DNA of 64,000 nucleotides from Erodium maritimum (GCA_963921825.1 OY997591.1:44785825-44849824); one strand, 5' to 3'; shown: positions 38,160-50,559, numbered from the stretch's first letter. Notes: a model not told the origin generated them from the letters alone. Program-made: numbers and translations.

Positions 38160-38340
38160 TGGAATTTGGCTGGCTTACCTGACAGGGATCGGTAAGTTGC
38201 GAGCGTTCTTTGGCTGGCCTGACCGAGTTCGAGTCTCGGGAGGTTGCGAGCGTTCTTTAGCTGGCTTGACCGAGTTTGAGTCTCGGGAAGTTGCGAGCGT
38301 TCTTTGGATAGCCTGACCGAGTTCGAGTCTCGGGAGGTTG
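38160..38340. repeat. About 49-bp tandem repeats in the Gypsy LTR
   Basis: Three to four copies of GGTTGCGAGCGTTCTTTGGC + TGGCCTGACCGAGTTCGAGT. The GTTCGAGTC words resemble a tRNA T-arm, but no tRNA can be folded. The array is mirrored at 49250-49430. Confidence 0.9.
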
Positions 38341-39074
38341 TGAGCGTTTTTAGGCGGTGAGAGGGCAGCTCCCCTTCCGACTAGCTATCGGAAAAGCAAC
38401 GCTGTATATATCGCCAACAGGTCGACCGCCTGGAGCCTGACAGGGATCGGCAAAGCGTGTGGGGCAGGCTCGAGCCCAGCCGGTTAGCAACCGGCACTGA
38501 GCAGCTGACAGGAGTGCGATCCTTTGTGATCTTGTTTGGTGTGCGATCCTTTGTGATCTTGGGTGTTGCGTGGTGGTCTGTCGTGTCTTTGGAGGAGGTC
38601 GTCGATCGTTGTGTCGGGTCTACCTTACGTGTCCGAGTGTTAAGTCGGCTGAGGAAAGTATCAGTGTGTGGGTGTAGGTCGGGTTACTTGAGTTTGGGGA
38701 TAGTGATTCCCGGGGTTGAGTTGGTTGTTGGCGTTACCGGCATTGTCTGCTAATTATGCCATAGTCAGTCTGTTATTCGTGGTGGTGAGCGAACGCTCAC
38801 CCCTAGCTGCCTTTCCTACAGGTACCGGTCGCAGGTTGGACTAGGTGAGCTTCTGAAGCTTGAAGAGCTAGGAGCGGGATTCTGGGTTTATTTGAGTCTA
38901 GCGACGGATACCATACTTTTGTCCACTTGTTGGGACGTGTTTTAAGTTGTAAATTTTATTTCGTTGAACAAACGATGATCTTAAAGTGATTTAATGTAAA
39001 AGGTTTCAAAATGTTTTATTGTTTTAAAAGTTCACGTCCTGAGTTCGGTTTACTGAAATTGGGGCGTGACAGCT

Positions 39075-39086
39075 TGGTATCAGAGC
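39075..39086 (+). other. Gypsy primer-binding site (initiator tRNA-Met)
   Basis: TGGTATCAGAGC lies three bases after the 5' LTR end, the standard plant tRNA-iMet site. Confidence 0.9.
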
Positions 39087-42000
39087 TCGAGGTTACACAC
39101 CTCGGACTGTACGTCAATTAGGTGGGGAGAGTCGAGTCAGTAAAGTCCCGTCGTGCGTTGGGTACGCAGGTCGGAACCGTGTGTAGACCCATCGTGTGGT
39201 GAGTCCTGTTTGTGTTTGTGTGTATGTGCAGTACGGGGTTACTGGCATACTGTTTGTGCGTTGCTGCGTGAAATATTTTTAAACTGTCGCGACTCGACTC
39301 AGGGGCGCCCCTGTAGTCGAGCGTGACGGTGTTGACGTCAAGTGAGTACAATGTAGTTCGGGGACACCTGGACCGAGTTGTAACTAACTGATGTCAAGAA
39401 ATGAGATTTTCAATGAAGTGGAGAAAGTTTTAAAATTGGTTCACCCTGTGGACGCGTTTTAAAATTTGATTGGCCCTGAGGGCGTGTTTGATTTTGATTG
39501 GCCTTGTGGGCGGGTTTTGATTTTGGTTGGCCCGGTGGGCGTGGTTCGATGTTGGTTGGCCCGGTGGGCGAGTGTTGTTGTGTTGTGGTTTGGTCGTGTC
39601 AACTTGTGTTTTGGTTGAGGATTGAATGACTGGTTTTGTCTGTGAGTCGTGGCGCGTGTGTTTTCTAAATTGGTGGTCAAGCGTGTGTGTCGTTTGAGGC
39701 TAATTTTAGGGTTAAAACGGGTTAAGGTCCGAGTTAGAACCGAGTTTGGAAAACAGGTCTGCGCGAGTGTCACGGATCCGTGACGGATCAGAGAGTTCTG
39801 GAAAATTTTAGATCTTCGTCACGGCTCCGTGACCCCAACCGTGACGGGGTCTGCCACGGGTCCGTGACCCCTGTCATTCTCACCGTCTTGATTGTGCAAT
39901 TTGAGTGTTGGCTTTGCGTGACGGTGTTCACGGTTGTGTTGGGGTATTGAGGTTGTAAGCAATAGTAGTTGCTAAGTTGAGAACATAATCCCCGTTTCGA
40001 GGTTTCCCTTACATAAGAGAGTATTTGAGGTGTTAATGACTTGAGCAGTGTGACGCGTTAGTAGTAGGTTTCGGGGTGGTGGTTTGCCCTGGCTAGACTG
40101 GTAAGTCCTTGGTGCGTTACTAGTATGCCATAATCGAACGGGTGTCCGTGGAGGTGAGCATAACGCTCATCCCCTTTACTACTTTTCCCGCAAGGGACGA
40201 GTAGCGAACACTGGTTTGGTTGCGAAAAGTTATAAGTAAATGCATAGAGGACCGGGTAAGGGTTTGTTCTAGACTTTACCAGAGTAACTAATGGAGTGGT
40301 TTTCGGTCTCTTCTTGAGCGTCATTTCTGTTGGATGCTGGGGCGTCACACTCGTTTGTATCGTCGAGTTGTGCTGAGAGGTTGGGGCTGAGTTTAGAGCT
40401 GTTGAGTCCGCCCCTGTGTCTGGACACGCCGGTTGGTGGTTCTGTGGTGTTGACTAGAGTCTGTCGTGCCTGCGAGGTCATAGAAGCGAACTGACACAGG
40501 AGGTTCGAGAGAGGGCTCAAGAAACCTAAAGCTGGATCGAGTCCTCACCCGAGGAGTCGGGTATGTTCGGAGTTGGTAGGCACAACGACGGTAGTGGAGC
40601 GAGGTCTTAGAGAGACTGCGAGGATCCATGAGGATCGGCAGCGACTGAGCTTGTGCGTGTATCCGTGGGAAGGATACTTACGAAATGACAGCCTTGACGT
40701 AAACTTGGGAATGGATTGGCTGGCGAAGTACCGAGCCAATATCGACTGCTTTAAGCGACGAGTGACAGTGTCAGTAGGCAACACGAAGGTGTCGTGTGTG
40801 CTGGGTAGTAATAGCGGGGTTCTCCTGTCGGCATTGTCCGCAGTGGAGGAAGTATCGGTCGTGCAGAGCCGAGAGTACCGCGAGTGGTGTGTGAGCTCCC
40901 CGAGGTCTTTCCTGAGGAGTTGAGCGGGTTGCCACTAGTTCGTGAGGTGGAGTTCAGGATTGACCCGGTGCCGGGAACGACAGCGATATCGATGGCGCCT
41001 TACAGGTTCGCGCCAGCCGAGTTGACCGAGCTAAAGAGTCAGCTCGAGGAGTTTCGGGGGAAGGGGTTTGTTCGTCTGAGCACATCGCCGTGGGGAGCGC
41101 CAGCACTCTTCGTGAAGAAGAAGAGTGGAGGCTTCGGATGTGTATGGACTACCTGAAACTGAACTGGGTTACGATGAATAACTGATACCCGATGCTGAGA
41201 ATTGACGACTTGTTCGACCAGTTGAGAGGGTCGACGTGTTTCTCGAAGATCGATCTTCGATCCGGATATTACCAGTTGCGAGTCCGAGAGGGGGACGTCG
41301 CAAAGACTGCATTCCGGACACGCTATGGGCATTACGAGTTCTTGGTGATGCCTTTGGACTGACGAACGCACCTGCAGCGTTCATGGATCTGATGAACGGT
41401 ATATTCCAGCCATTCTTAAATCAGTTTGTGGTGATGTTTGTGGACGACGGAGATCCAGGAGAGAGTTTCCGGCGGTGTTGACGCCGAGGACTGGGATCGT
41501 CGTGCTAATTGGGAGTTACGGTATCGCAGAGGGTTGTTAGTACCGCGTAACGGTGGAGGCGACGAGCTGCGAGAGTCGCAGCTTTCGCGTTTGACAGTGC
41601 GCGTGGGTAGCACTAAGAGGAGCGCGACATCATGTGGCATGTCTAGTGGAACGAGATGCGGAGAGCGGTCGCGGAGTTAGTATCGCGATGCCTCACTCGT
41701 TGGCAGGTGAGAACCGAACAACAGCGTCCCGCTGGATTACTACAGCCACTGCGGGTTGCACAGTGGAAATGGAGGCACGTCACGATGGGTTTCGTGAGCG
41801 GTTAGCCGGGTTCGCCTACAACGACAACTTTCAGGCCAGTATCAAGATGGCACTGTTCAAAGCGTTGTGTGGTAGGCCGTGTCGATCGCCGTGTGCTGGG
41901 CAGAAATGAGAAATAAGAGGTTACCGGGTCTAGAACTGGACCGAGAGACAGCTGAGTCGGTCGTACCAAAGCGTGAGCGGTTGAAGACCGCGCAGAGTCA

Positions 42001-42411
42001 GCAGGAGTTATGCTGATTGACGCCGCCAACCTCTCGAGTCTGCAGTCGGTGACCATGTATCCTTGGAGGTGAGTCCGAAAGGTGGACTAATGCGTTTCAA
42101 CCGCGGCGGAGGCGGGTTAGCCCCGCGATGTATCGGGCCTTTCGAGGTCTTGAGTACGTCATTGAGTGGGCGGATGTCGAGGTAACAGGTGATGTCCCGT
42201 ATGAGGATAAACCGATGTGGGAAAGGGATCCACGAGAGCAGGTCCTGCGCGGAAGGGTTATCCGCTTAGAACTGGTGTGGTGGCGACACCACGAGGCCGA
42301 GTCGACTTGGGAGTGCAAGGACAAGGTTCGCGCGAAGTGCGCCGATCTGTTCGACTCCTGGAGTGCGTTGTTCTAAATTTCGCGGACGAAATTCCTTTAA
42401 GGGGGGTAGAT
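39087..42411 (+). mobile_element. Interior of the Gypsy fossil
   Basis: 39087-40560 has no recognisable domain. From about 40570 come protease-end text (LDVNLGMDWLAKYRANIDCF), reverse transcriptase ([35 protein letters not shown]), and at 42050-42376 an integrase C-terminal/chromodomain-like remnant (VIRLELVWWRHHEAESTWEC). This mark is typical of chromoviruses. It is broken in numerous places. The purine tract sits just before 42412. Confidence 0.8.
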
Positions 42412-43275
42412 TGTAATAACCACTCCCGGTCAACGCCAGTCAAACCTGCGAAAAACAGGAAAATTTAAAAAATTTCGACAGACACTTAAATGAACCCAAA
42501 GTTGACCCCGAGGGTCATACCGGACGTAAGTTGATCCCGCTATCGACCAAAGTGAGTTCCGGGGGACTCAAGACAACTTTCTGGTCAATTTGGGAAATGT
42601 TGACTTTTTGCTGAAAAAGTCAACTGAGCGACGTTTTGGTCCATTCGAGGACCGTTTTGGATCCAAAAAGCTTAGCCATCATCGCAGCGGTCTTAGTTGA
42701 GCCGTTTCCTTGTAGCCCGTCAAGTTTCGTAATTTCTTGGAAAAAGTACCCGTTCGAAGCCCGAAACAGCCGAATTTCGCGAATCTGACTGAAAAATATC
42801 TAGAAGATATTTTCCAAAAAGGTGTGGGACCCACATGACACATGTCATGAATGTGGTGGAAGGAAAAAGGGAGGACAACTTTACCCTTGACTTTAAAGAA
42901 AAGACAAAAGGAAAAGGAAGGGTATTTGAGTCTTTGTGCTATGTGTTAGCGTTTGAATCAAATTAAAAGGGAATGGTGGATGTTATACACGGCAATTCAG
43001 CAAAAAAATAGGAAATGGAGAGAGAAAGAAGAGAGAGAAAGGGAAGGAGAGAAAAGGAAAGAAAAGGGGAGATTTTGGTGATATCCCGACGATCGACCGG
43101 CCGATCGACCTACGTGTTATGATTAAAGGATGTTTAGCGTGAAGGGTGTGGCGTTTAATAACAAGTACGTTGGGGGTAGACGTAGACCATGTGAACGTTA
43201 GTGTGTTCGAGCTGTTGTCCTTATTTGAGTTCGCAAACTGAACGTTTGCGTGTATCCGTGCAGAAGATACTGATT

Positions 43276-44769
43276 ATGGCTCGCGGAAGGCGCGGACGAG
43301 CATCAGGAACACGGGGTCAGGCACCCACGCGAGCCCGGCGGGGGCGGTCAGCAGGGGCACCAGGGAGGGTTCCAGCCGTCGAGCCCGCCGACTACGCGGA
43401 GGCACAGGGCACTCCCGTCGGAGAAGACGGGAGAAGTGATGCAGGGCCATCTGCAGGTACCCCCAGTGTTCCGCCAGTCGCGGACCCTCCAGTGATGACT
43501 GCCCTGGATGAGCTTACCAGGACCGTTCAGAGTTTGGTGGCAGTCATCGCCAGCCGAGAGTCAGCTTCGCCAGCACCAGAAGCAGCCGCAGTCCCGGTGA
43601 GGGCCGCTCAGACAGAGGATCTTACCTCCCGAGCGCTACTCGACTTCCTGAAGCTCGGGATACCTGTTTTTGTCGGGGAGCCAAATCCCGACCTAGCCGA
43701 GCGATGGATAGAGCAGGTCACACGAGACCTGGACACTTTGGGTGTCGAGGATGGCCGTCGGAGAGTGTCCTTCGCGGTCCATCAGCTGAGAGACAGCGCC
43801 TACCACTGGTGGGGGCGGGTGAAGGACACAGTCGGATACGACTACAGCGTATTCCAGGAGGTTTTCATGGCACAGTAATTTCCCGAGTCGGCTCGGCTGG
43901 AGCGATATCGGCAATTCTTAGACCTGGAGCAAGGAGAGATGACAGTGGCACAGTACGAGGCCAGGTTCACAGCCTTGGCCAGATTCGCGCCAGAGATGGT
44001 GATGACCGAGAAGAACCGTTGCTTGTGGTTCCAGGGAGGACTGAGTCTGGGGATTCGGAACCAGATCCTCGCCTTGAGACTGCGGAAGTACACAGATCTC
44101 GTGGACACCGCGGCGACGGTGGAACAGGGGATCCGGGATGCGGCCAGGACCCGTGAGGTCCGACAGCGGCCGACCAGCTTCGCAGAGCCGTCCGAGTCAC
44201 GAGACCCGAGGAGACAAAGGACCACAGAGCTTTTTCGACCACATGCTCAGTAGGGTGGACCGAGACAGTTGGGGTCGGTAGCATCAGTGGGGCCAGCCGC
44301 CTTAGAGTGGGGGACGGCATGTTTCACATGTGGGCAGCGAGACCACTTTTATCGAGAATGTCCGATGGGAGGAGGGCCCGCGGTGTTACCAGCGACCAGC
44401 TGGACAGGCCAGGACATGGAGCCGAGGGCTGACCATAGGAGGTGTTCCCGGTGCCACCAGCTCGGGCACGCCGTTACAAGGTGCCCTGAGCCGGTTATGG
44501 AAACGTTAGCGCGACGACCACAGCAGTTGTATACCGCGCGGTCGCCTAGAGGTCGCCCTCGTCAGAGTCAGCAATCGAGGTTTTTGCAGCCGTCGACGAG
44601 TGCGCCGACTCCAAGACAGCAACAGAGATATGGGTACCCAGCCGCCAGTGCGCCGGGTCAGAGACAACAAGAGTCAGAGGGAAGAGTGTACGCAGTTAAC
44701 GACTCCCGGACACCGGGATCCTCTACCTACCACGAGACCTATCAGGGTACGTGTTTATGGTGCTTTTAA
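43276..44769 (+). pseudogene. Gypsy gag fossil
   Basis: Basic N terminus (MARGRRGRASGTRGQAPTRA), a retrotransposon gag domain (AERWIEQVTRDLDTLGV, YHWWGRVKDTVG, VAQYEARFTALARFAPEM), and two zinc knuckles (CFTCGQRDHFYREC, CSRCHQLGHAVTRC). It is a fossil with a few breaks. Confidence 0.85.
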
Positions 44770-45005
44770 TGGGCGTTGTTTTAAATTTCGAGGACGAATT
44801 TCCTTTAAGGGGGGTAGATTGTAAAACCCGTTTCAAAAAAAAAAGAAAAAAAGAAAAAAAGAAGAAGTATTTATTGGGTCGGACCGGACCGGACCCGACC
44901 AGCAACCCGGCCAGACCAGTGACCCGGCCTGGGCAGGCCCTTCAGCGTCTGGGCCGCGCGGCCCATCACAGCTCGGCCCGTTTATCAGGCCCGTTAGGGC
45001 TTCGG

Positions 45006-45038
45006 TATAAAAGGACAGGTTTAGGGTTGAAACCCTAA
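45006..45038 (+). promoter_or_regulatory. TATA box and telo-box in the nested LTR
   Basis: TATAAAAGG at 45006-45014 is followed by AAACCCTAA at 45030-45038, a telo-box motif known from promoters of plant translation-related genes. A CT-rich leader (45045-45590) ends at a potential donor (CACG-GTGAGG, about 45583). The arrangement looks like a complete plant core promoter plus leader inside the LTR. Confidence 0.55.
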
Positions 45039-48000
45039 ACCTTGTCTTCGTTTCTCCCGCAGCCGACCACGCCTCCTTCTCCTTCGAACCCGATCCCCTC
45101 CCCATCCACCTCCGGCGACCTCCCACCAGCTCCGGCCGCTCTCCTCCCACGCCGTCTCCCTCGCCTCCCCTCACTCCCTCTTCTCCGTCCAACCACCACC
45201 AGCCGTCACCGTCCTCCTCCTCCACGCCGCCCTCTTCTCCGCCCCTCACGCTGCCACCGTCCCTCAAAACCCGACCCCTCTCTCCACACACCAGCCGCCG
45301 CCCGAACCACCACCGTCCCTCTCGATTCCGGCCGTCCCGAGCCCGAGCTCGGCCACCACCGTCCCTCTCGATCCTGGCCGTCCTGAGCCCGAGCTCGGCC
45401 GTCTCCGACCACCGTCTCCCTCTCAGAACGGAGTCGAGCCCTTCGAACCCCATCTCGCCGCCGACCGTCCACCTTCCTCGCCTCCGTCCAGATCTGAGGG
45501 GAAACCCTCAGCCGCGCCCCGTCGCGCCCAAAACCACCACCACCGGCGCTCCCTCCGCCGTGCTCCACCACCTCATCTTCCACGGTGAGGTTCTCACCAC
45601 GAGGTTTGGTCGCCGGCGGCGTCTCCGTCGGTGGCCGGCCGGTTTCAAACCCGAGCCCCTCATTTGTCGGTTTCCCGTGTTGTTAAATTCGAGCCAATTT
45701 GGACCTGTTGAGAAAATCTGTATCTATTAAACCTGTAATGAATTTGATTAATTTTTTAGAACTGTTTTGAATTGAAAAAGGGAAATAATTGAACAAAATC
45801 AGAGTTAATTAAAGAGGTTGTTATTTGAAACGAAAATTAATTGTAAAAGGAAAAAAAGGGGAATATCAGTTTTGAATTCTTAAGAAAGTTGATAAAACTA
45901 AATCTGATTAAATTAAACGGGTTTTAAAATGAATGTCGGTTTTTAAGTTTAAACTTGAGTTAAGTTAAATCGAAAAAGGGAAACGAAGCCGATCGGCTTA
46001 TTAAGGGTTTGGGACCAAAAATATCGAGTTTGGAAACGAACGGAAGGAAACCGTTTTGTTTTAAAATCAAAACCGGAATTAGATAAAACAAGGGAGTTCA
46101 ACGACGGTTTTAAGTTAAAAGGGGTTTAAACTGGGTTTAGATCAAACATGGGTTCGGTGCGCGGGTGCTCGGACCCGATCCGTCGTAACCTTTAACTTAA
46201 CGGCGGAACCGTTATTAATCTATGGCTTTCGTGTTCTCTTTAGCGTCCGGCTTCGATCGAAGTGAAGCTCGGGGGTAGCGAGCCAGAACGTCAGCAGCTA
46301 GGAAGCGTAGCGGTTGCTCTTCAGTTGAGGTAGGGAAAAGTAGCCGGATCTCGGCCCTGACTAGGGAAAGTTAACAGTAGATTTGCATGTGACACCGGGG
46401 TGTCGTGGGTGAAGTAGGTTTATCGAATATTAGAAATGCATGTTACGGGAACGTAGCAATTATTAGAAAAGCATGTTACGGGAACTTAGGAATTATTAGA
46501 AAGGCGATACGGGATTGTAGCGTTTATTGAGAAAAGCATGTGACACTTAGTAGTGTCGTAGGAGCAGAGAACTTAGCGTTAATTGTTTTACTGGAGGCAT
46601 ATGACCATGCCCGGAGGTTGTTTGTGAAACTAACGATCTTAGGACTGTTGGAGGCATCGTTTATGTCGGAGGTTGTTGTGTGTTATTTTTACGGTTGAGT
46701 TGAGTGGCCTTGAGAGCCCGTGTTTTTGTTGCTGAGTCTTGGGTGGCCATGAGAGCCCGTGTTGTCGTTTCGGTGTTTTGGGGTGGTCGTGAGTGCCGTG
46801 GGGTTGTTGAACCCGAGTCTTGATTGTTGAGGTGTCTTGAGTGGCCTTGAGTGCCTGTGATGTCGAACTTGCTTGTGATTGTGTGGTGATTGTGACTGTG
46901 ATGGTGGTTGCCTGAGTGAGAGAGGTGAGTGAGACAGGTCGACCGCCTGGCCTGAGTGGTTCGGCAAAGTGCGTGAGTAAGAGAGGTTATTGAGACAGGT
47001 CGACCGCCTGGCCTGAGTGGTTCGGCAAAGTGCGTGAGTAAGAGAGGTTATTGAGACATGTCGACCGCCTGGCCTGAGTGGTTCGGCAAAGCGCATGAGC
47101 GAGGGAGGTTACTGAGCAGCTGGTTTGCGATCCTTTGTGATCTTGTTTGGTGTGCGATCCCTTGTGATCTTGTTTGGTGTTGCGTAGTTCCTTTGAGTCC
47201 TTGGAAGAGGTCGTGATCGTTGTGTCGTGTCTACTTACGTGTTTGAGTGTCGAGTCGTTCGAGGAAGGTCACCGTGGGTGTTTGTCAGTCGGAGTACTTG
47301 GGTTGGGGACAGTGGTCCCCGGGGTTGAGTTTGTTTTTGGTGTTACCGGCATTGTCTGCTAATTATGCCGTAGTCAGTCTGTTATCCGTGGTGGTGAGCG
47401 AACGCTCACCCCTAGCTGCTTTTCCTACAGGTACTGTTCGTGGGACGGACTAGGTGAGCTCTCGAAGCTTGTGGAGCTAGGAGCGGAGTCCGGGTTTTTA
47501 CTTTTGGTCTAGCGACGGATACCTCGCCTTTTTGTCCGCTTGTGGGACGTTTTATTTGAATTGTAACTATCCTTTTGTTGAACTAAACTGTTATTGTAAA
47601 ATGTTTTAATGGAAATGTTTTCAAGTGTTTTCTTATTTTAAATATTCGCGTCCCTAGTTCGGTTTTACTGAAATTGGGGCGTGACACGTTTGAATTTTAG
47701 GGTTTGATTTTAAACGGTTTGATTAAGGTTGGGTTTTGATTAAGATTGGTTTAAAGATGAAAGGTTGAGGTTTGAGGTTCGTTAGGAACGTTTTGGGGCA
47801 AAAATGGAATTTTGCCATTGTGGCCGTGTGGGGCCCACTTGCCCGGGTCTCGGGTTTTCGTGTTCGGGTTGTTTAGGACGATCCCCAAGTCATTAATTCA
47901 CACCCGGAACGAATTTTGGAATTAAATTGTGAAAGTTGTAATTGACGGGTTAGAAACTTTAAACGTGAATTAATTGACTCGGAAGTCGGAATTCGATTCC

Positions 48001-50559
48001 GTCGAGTGCCTAGGAACCCTTGAATTATTCTAAGACCGTAGAAACGAAAACGGGAATTTTCGGAGCCCCGGAAGGGTGTTTCCAAAACCCGGGCAGATTC
48101 TCCATGTCGGGCGAATCGGGCTTTTCCGAGTCCTTTATCGACAATGTCGAGTAATTGGGAAGTTTGGGAGTGATCGACATTGTCGGGGTTACGTTTGGGC
48201 GTTAAGTTTATTGAATTTCAGTTTATTCCTGCGAGTTTAAAAGTGCCTTAAAATTGTGTTCTTTTAGATCGTGCAACAGACCGAGGGAAAGGAAAGCTAG
48301 GCGAGTGACTGAGATCACGCCGGAGCTTGTAGTTTAGCTTTTGGAGAACATATACGAGGTAGGGAAAAGTAGCCGGATCTCGGCCCTGACTAGGGAAAGT
48401 TAACAGTAGATTTGCATGTGACACCGGGGTGTCGTGGGTGAAGTAGGTTTATTGAATATTAGAAAGGCATGATACGGGAACGTAGCGAATATTGGAAATG
48501 CATGTGACACTTAGTAGTGTCGTAGGAGCAGAGAACTTAGCGTCATTAGGAGTACTGGAGGCATATGACCATGCCCGGAGGTTGATTGTGAAACTGTTGA
48601 TATTATGACTGTTGGAGGCATTGGTTATGCCGGAGGTTGATTGTGTATGTTGTGTCTTGGGTGGCCATGAGAGCCCGTACTTCACTGTTGTGTCTTGGGT
48701 GGCCATGAGAGCCCGTACTTCACTGTTGTGTCTTGGGTGGCCATGAGAGCCCGTACTTCACTGTCTTGTCTTGGGTGGCCATGAGTGCCCGTGGGGTTGT
48801 CAAACCCGTGTCTTTATTGTTGGTGTGTCTTGGGAGGCCATGAGTGCCCGTGGTGTTGTTGAACCCGTGTCGTTACTGTCGATGTATCTTGGGTGGCCAT
48901 GAGTGCCCGTGGGGTTGTTGAGCCCGTGAGTTATGGTTGGTGTGTCTTGGGAGGCCGTGAGTGCCCGTGGGGTTGTTGAGCCCGTGAGTTATGGTTGGTG
49001 TGTCTTGGGAGGCCGTGAGTGCCCGTGGGGTTGTTGAGCCCGTGAGTTATGGTTGGTGTGTCTTGGGTGGCCGTGAGTGCCCGTGGGGTTGTTAAGTCCG
49101 TGTTTTACCGTTGGTGTCTTGGGTGGCCATGAGTGCATGTGGAGTGTTGAACCGGTCTTGTTGCTGTTTGTTGAACCTTGCTTGTGATTGTGACTGTGTT
49201 TACCCGAGGTTAGTGACCCGACTTCGTGTCGGGAAGTGGTGTGGAATTTGGCTGGCTTACCTGACAGGGATCGGTAAGTTGCGAGCGTTCTTTGGCTGGC
49301 CTGACCGAGTTCGAGTCTCGAGAGGTTGCGAGCGTTCTTTGGCTGGCTTGACCGAGTTCGAGTCTTGGGAATTTGCGAGCGTTCTTTAGCTAGCCTGACC
49401 GAGTTCGAGTCTCGGGAGGTTGTGAGCGTTTTTAGGCGGTGAGAGGGCAGCTCCCCTTCTGACTAGCTATCGGAAAAGCAGCGCTGTATATATCGCCAAC
49501 AGGTCGACCGCCTGGAGCCTGACAGGGATCGGCAAAGCGCGTGGGGCATGCTCGAGCCCAGCCGGTTAGCAACCGGCACTGAGCAGCTGACAGGAGTGCG
49601 ATCCTTTGTGATCTTGTTTGGTGTGCGATCCTTTGTGATCTTGGGTGTTGCGTGGTGGTCTATCGTGTCTTTGGAGGAGGTCGTCGATCGTTGTGTCGGG
49701 TCTACCTTACGTGTCCGAGTGTTGAGTCGGCTGAGGAAAGTATCAGTGTGTGGGTGTAGGTCGGGTTACTTGAGTTTGGGGATAGTGATTCCCGGGGTTG
49801 AGTTGGTTGTTGGCGTTACCGGCATTGTCTGCTAATTATGCCATAGACAGTCTGTTATTCGTGGTGGTGAGCGAACGCTCACCCCTAGCTGCTTTTCCTA
49901 CAGGTACCGGTCGCAGGTTGGACTAGGTGAGCTTCTAAAGCTTGAAGAGCTAGGAGCGGGATTCTGGGTTTATTTGAGTCTAGCGATGGATACCATACTT
50001 TTGTCCACTTGTTGGGACGTGTTTTAAGTTGTAAATTTTATTTCGTTGAACAAACGATGATCTTAAAGTGATTTAATGTAAAAGGTTTCAAAATGTTTTA
50101 TTGTTTTAAAAGTTAACGTCCTGAGTTCGGTTTACTGAAATTGGGGCGTGACATAACGTCTCTGTTTCAATGTGATACCTTTATTAGTTTAATAAATTTC
50201 AATCCCTAGATAATAGTTTAACCTTCCGAGATCGCTCATTTCAAACTTAGAATCCATCTCCTTCTTGACGTCAAAAATAATTTTCACACTTGTTCCAAAC
50301 ACAAACAAATCATCGACATATACTCCAATAAGAAGAATCTCTTGATTTACCTCTTTTCGATAAACTGGTGGTTCTTTAGAGCCTCGTTTGAACTGTAGTT
50401 CCCTGAGAATATGATTCAATTTTTCATTCCATGTCCTTGGAGCTTGCTTTAAACCATATAAAACCTTTTTATGCTTATACACATTCTCTTCATTCCCATT
50501 AACTCAAAAGGCAGATAGTATTGTTAGGGGAAGGAAATACGAAGCTGTCAAATTGAATT

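Larger units (their letters stand above)
35873..39071 (+). repeat. Gypsy 5' LTR (3.2 kb)
   Basis: Starts TGTAATAACCACTCC and ends ATTGGGGCGTGACA. It is unusually long. It contains a purine-rich leader at 36415-36490, a possible splice donor (ACG-GTGAGC, about 36570), and two blocks of tandem repeats (37560-38050 and 38160-38340). Confidence 0.9.
43110..47687 (+). mobile_element. Nested Gypsy-family fossil: gag plus one LTR
   Basis: Leader, gag remnant (about 43276-44769), polypurine tract and one LTR 44820-47687 (TGTAAAACCC...GGGCGTGACA). The second half of this LTR is clearly related to the host element's LTR (for example GTAGCCGGATCTCGGCCCTG), whereas the first half differs. Only one LTR is seen for the unit. 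The right junction falls at the CGTTTGAATTTT of the host LTR. It is broken. Confidence 0.75.
35873..50153 (+). mobile_element. Ty3/Gypsy chromovirus fossil (Tekay-like), 14.3 kb with nested unit
   Basis: Termini TGTAATAACC...GGGCGTGACA are flanked by the 5-bp duplication TAACG (35868-35872 and 50154-50158) inside a Copia fossil. Parts: 5' LTR 35873-39071; primer site TGGTATCAGAGC (tRNA-Met) at 39075-39086; a short interior with protease, reverse transcriptase ([25 protein letters not shown]) and chromodomain-like (LELVWWRHHEAESTWE) remnants at about 40570-42376; polypurine tract AAGGGGGGTAGA; 3' LTR from 42412 to 50153, interrupted by a related unit at about 43110-47687. A sample of 240 aligned LTR bases shows 4 differences, suggesting a young insertion (under a few million years). 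The coding remnants are broken in many places. Confidence 0.88.
42412..50153 (+). repeat. Gypsy 3' LTR, interrupted by a nested unit
   Basis: 42412-43109 matches 35873-36520 and 47688-50153 matches 36600-39071. The two blocks are separated by a related retroelement unit. Divergence from the 5' LTR is about 1.7 percent in the segment I counted by eye. Confidence 0.85.
34294..50505 (-). mobile_element. Copia fossil (minus strand), split by a Gypsy insertion
   Basis: Parts in minus-strand order: a reverse transcriptase remnant at 50154-50500 (GLKQAPRTWNEKL, GVYVDDLFVFG); after the 35873-50153 insertion, RNase H at about 35100-35872 (LRYLLHRRPDLSYYVG, SCEAEF); a purine tract near 35062; then a probable LTR 34294-35061 (TGT...CCAACA on plus). 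The upstream part of the element is not present in the window. It is broken at several places. Confidence 0.8.

Noticed and set aside
38210-38330. tRNA-like GTTCGAGTC words
   Set aside because: They recur every 49 bp as part of a tandem repeat, and no acceptor or anticodon arms can be paired around them.
45042-45583. Proline-rich plus frame and Gly/Glu-rich minus frames
   Set aside because: A CT-rich LTR leader gives long frames on both strands by composition alone. There is no recognisable protein.
46689-47096. Minus-strand frame of 135 residues (46689-47096)
   Set aside because: Its repeating text follows the tandem GGTCGACCGCCTGGCCTGAG units of the LTR and has no counterpart in known proteins.
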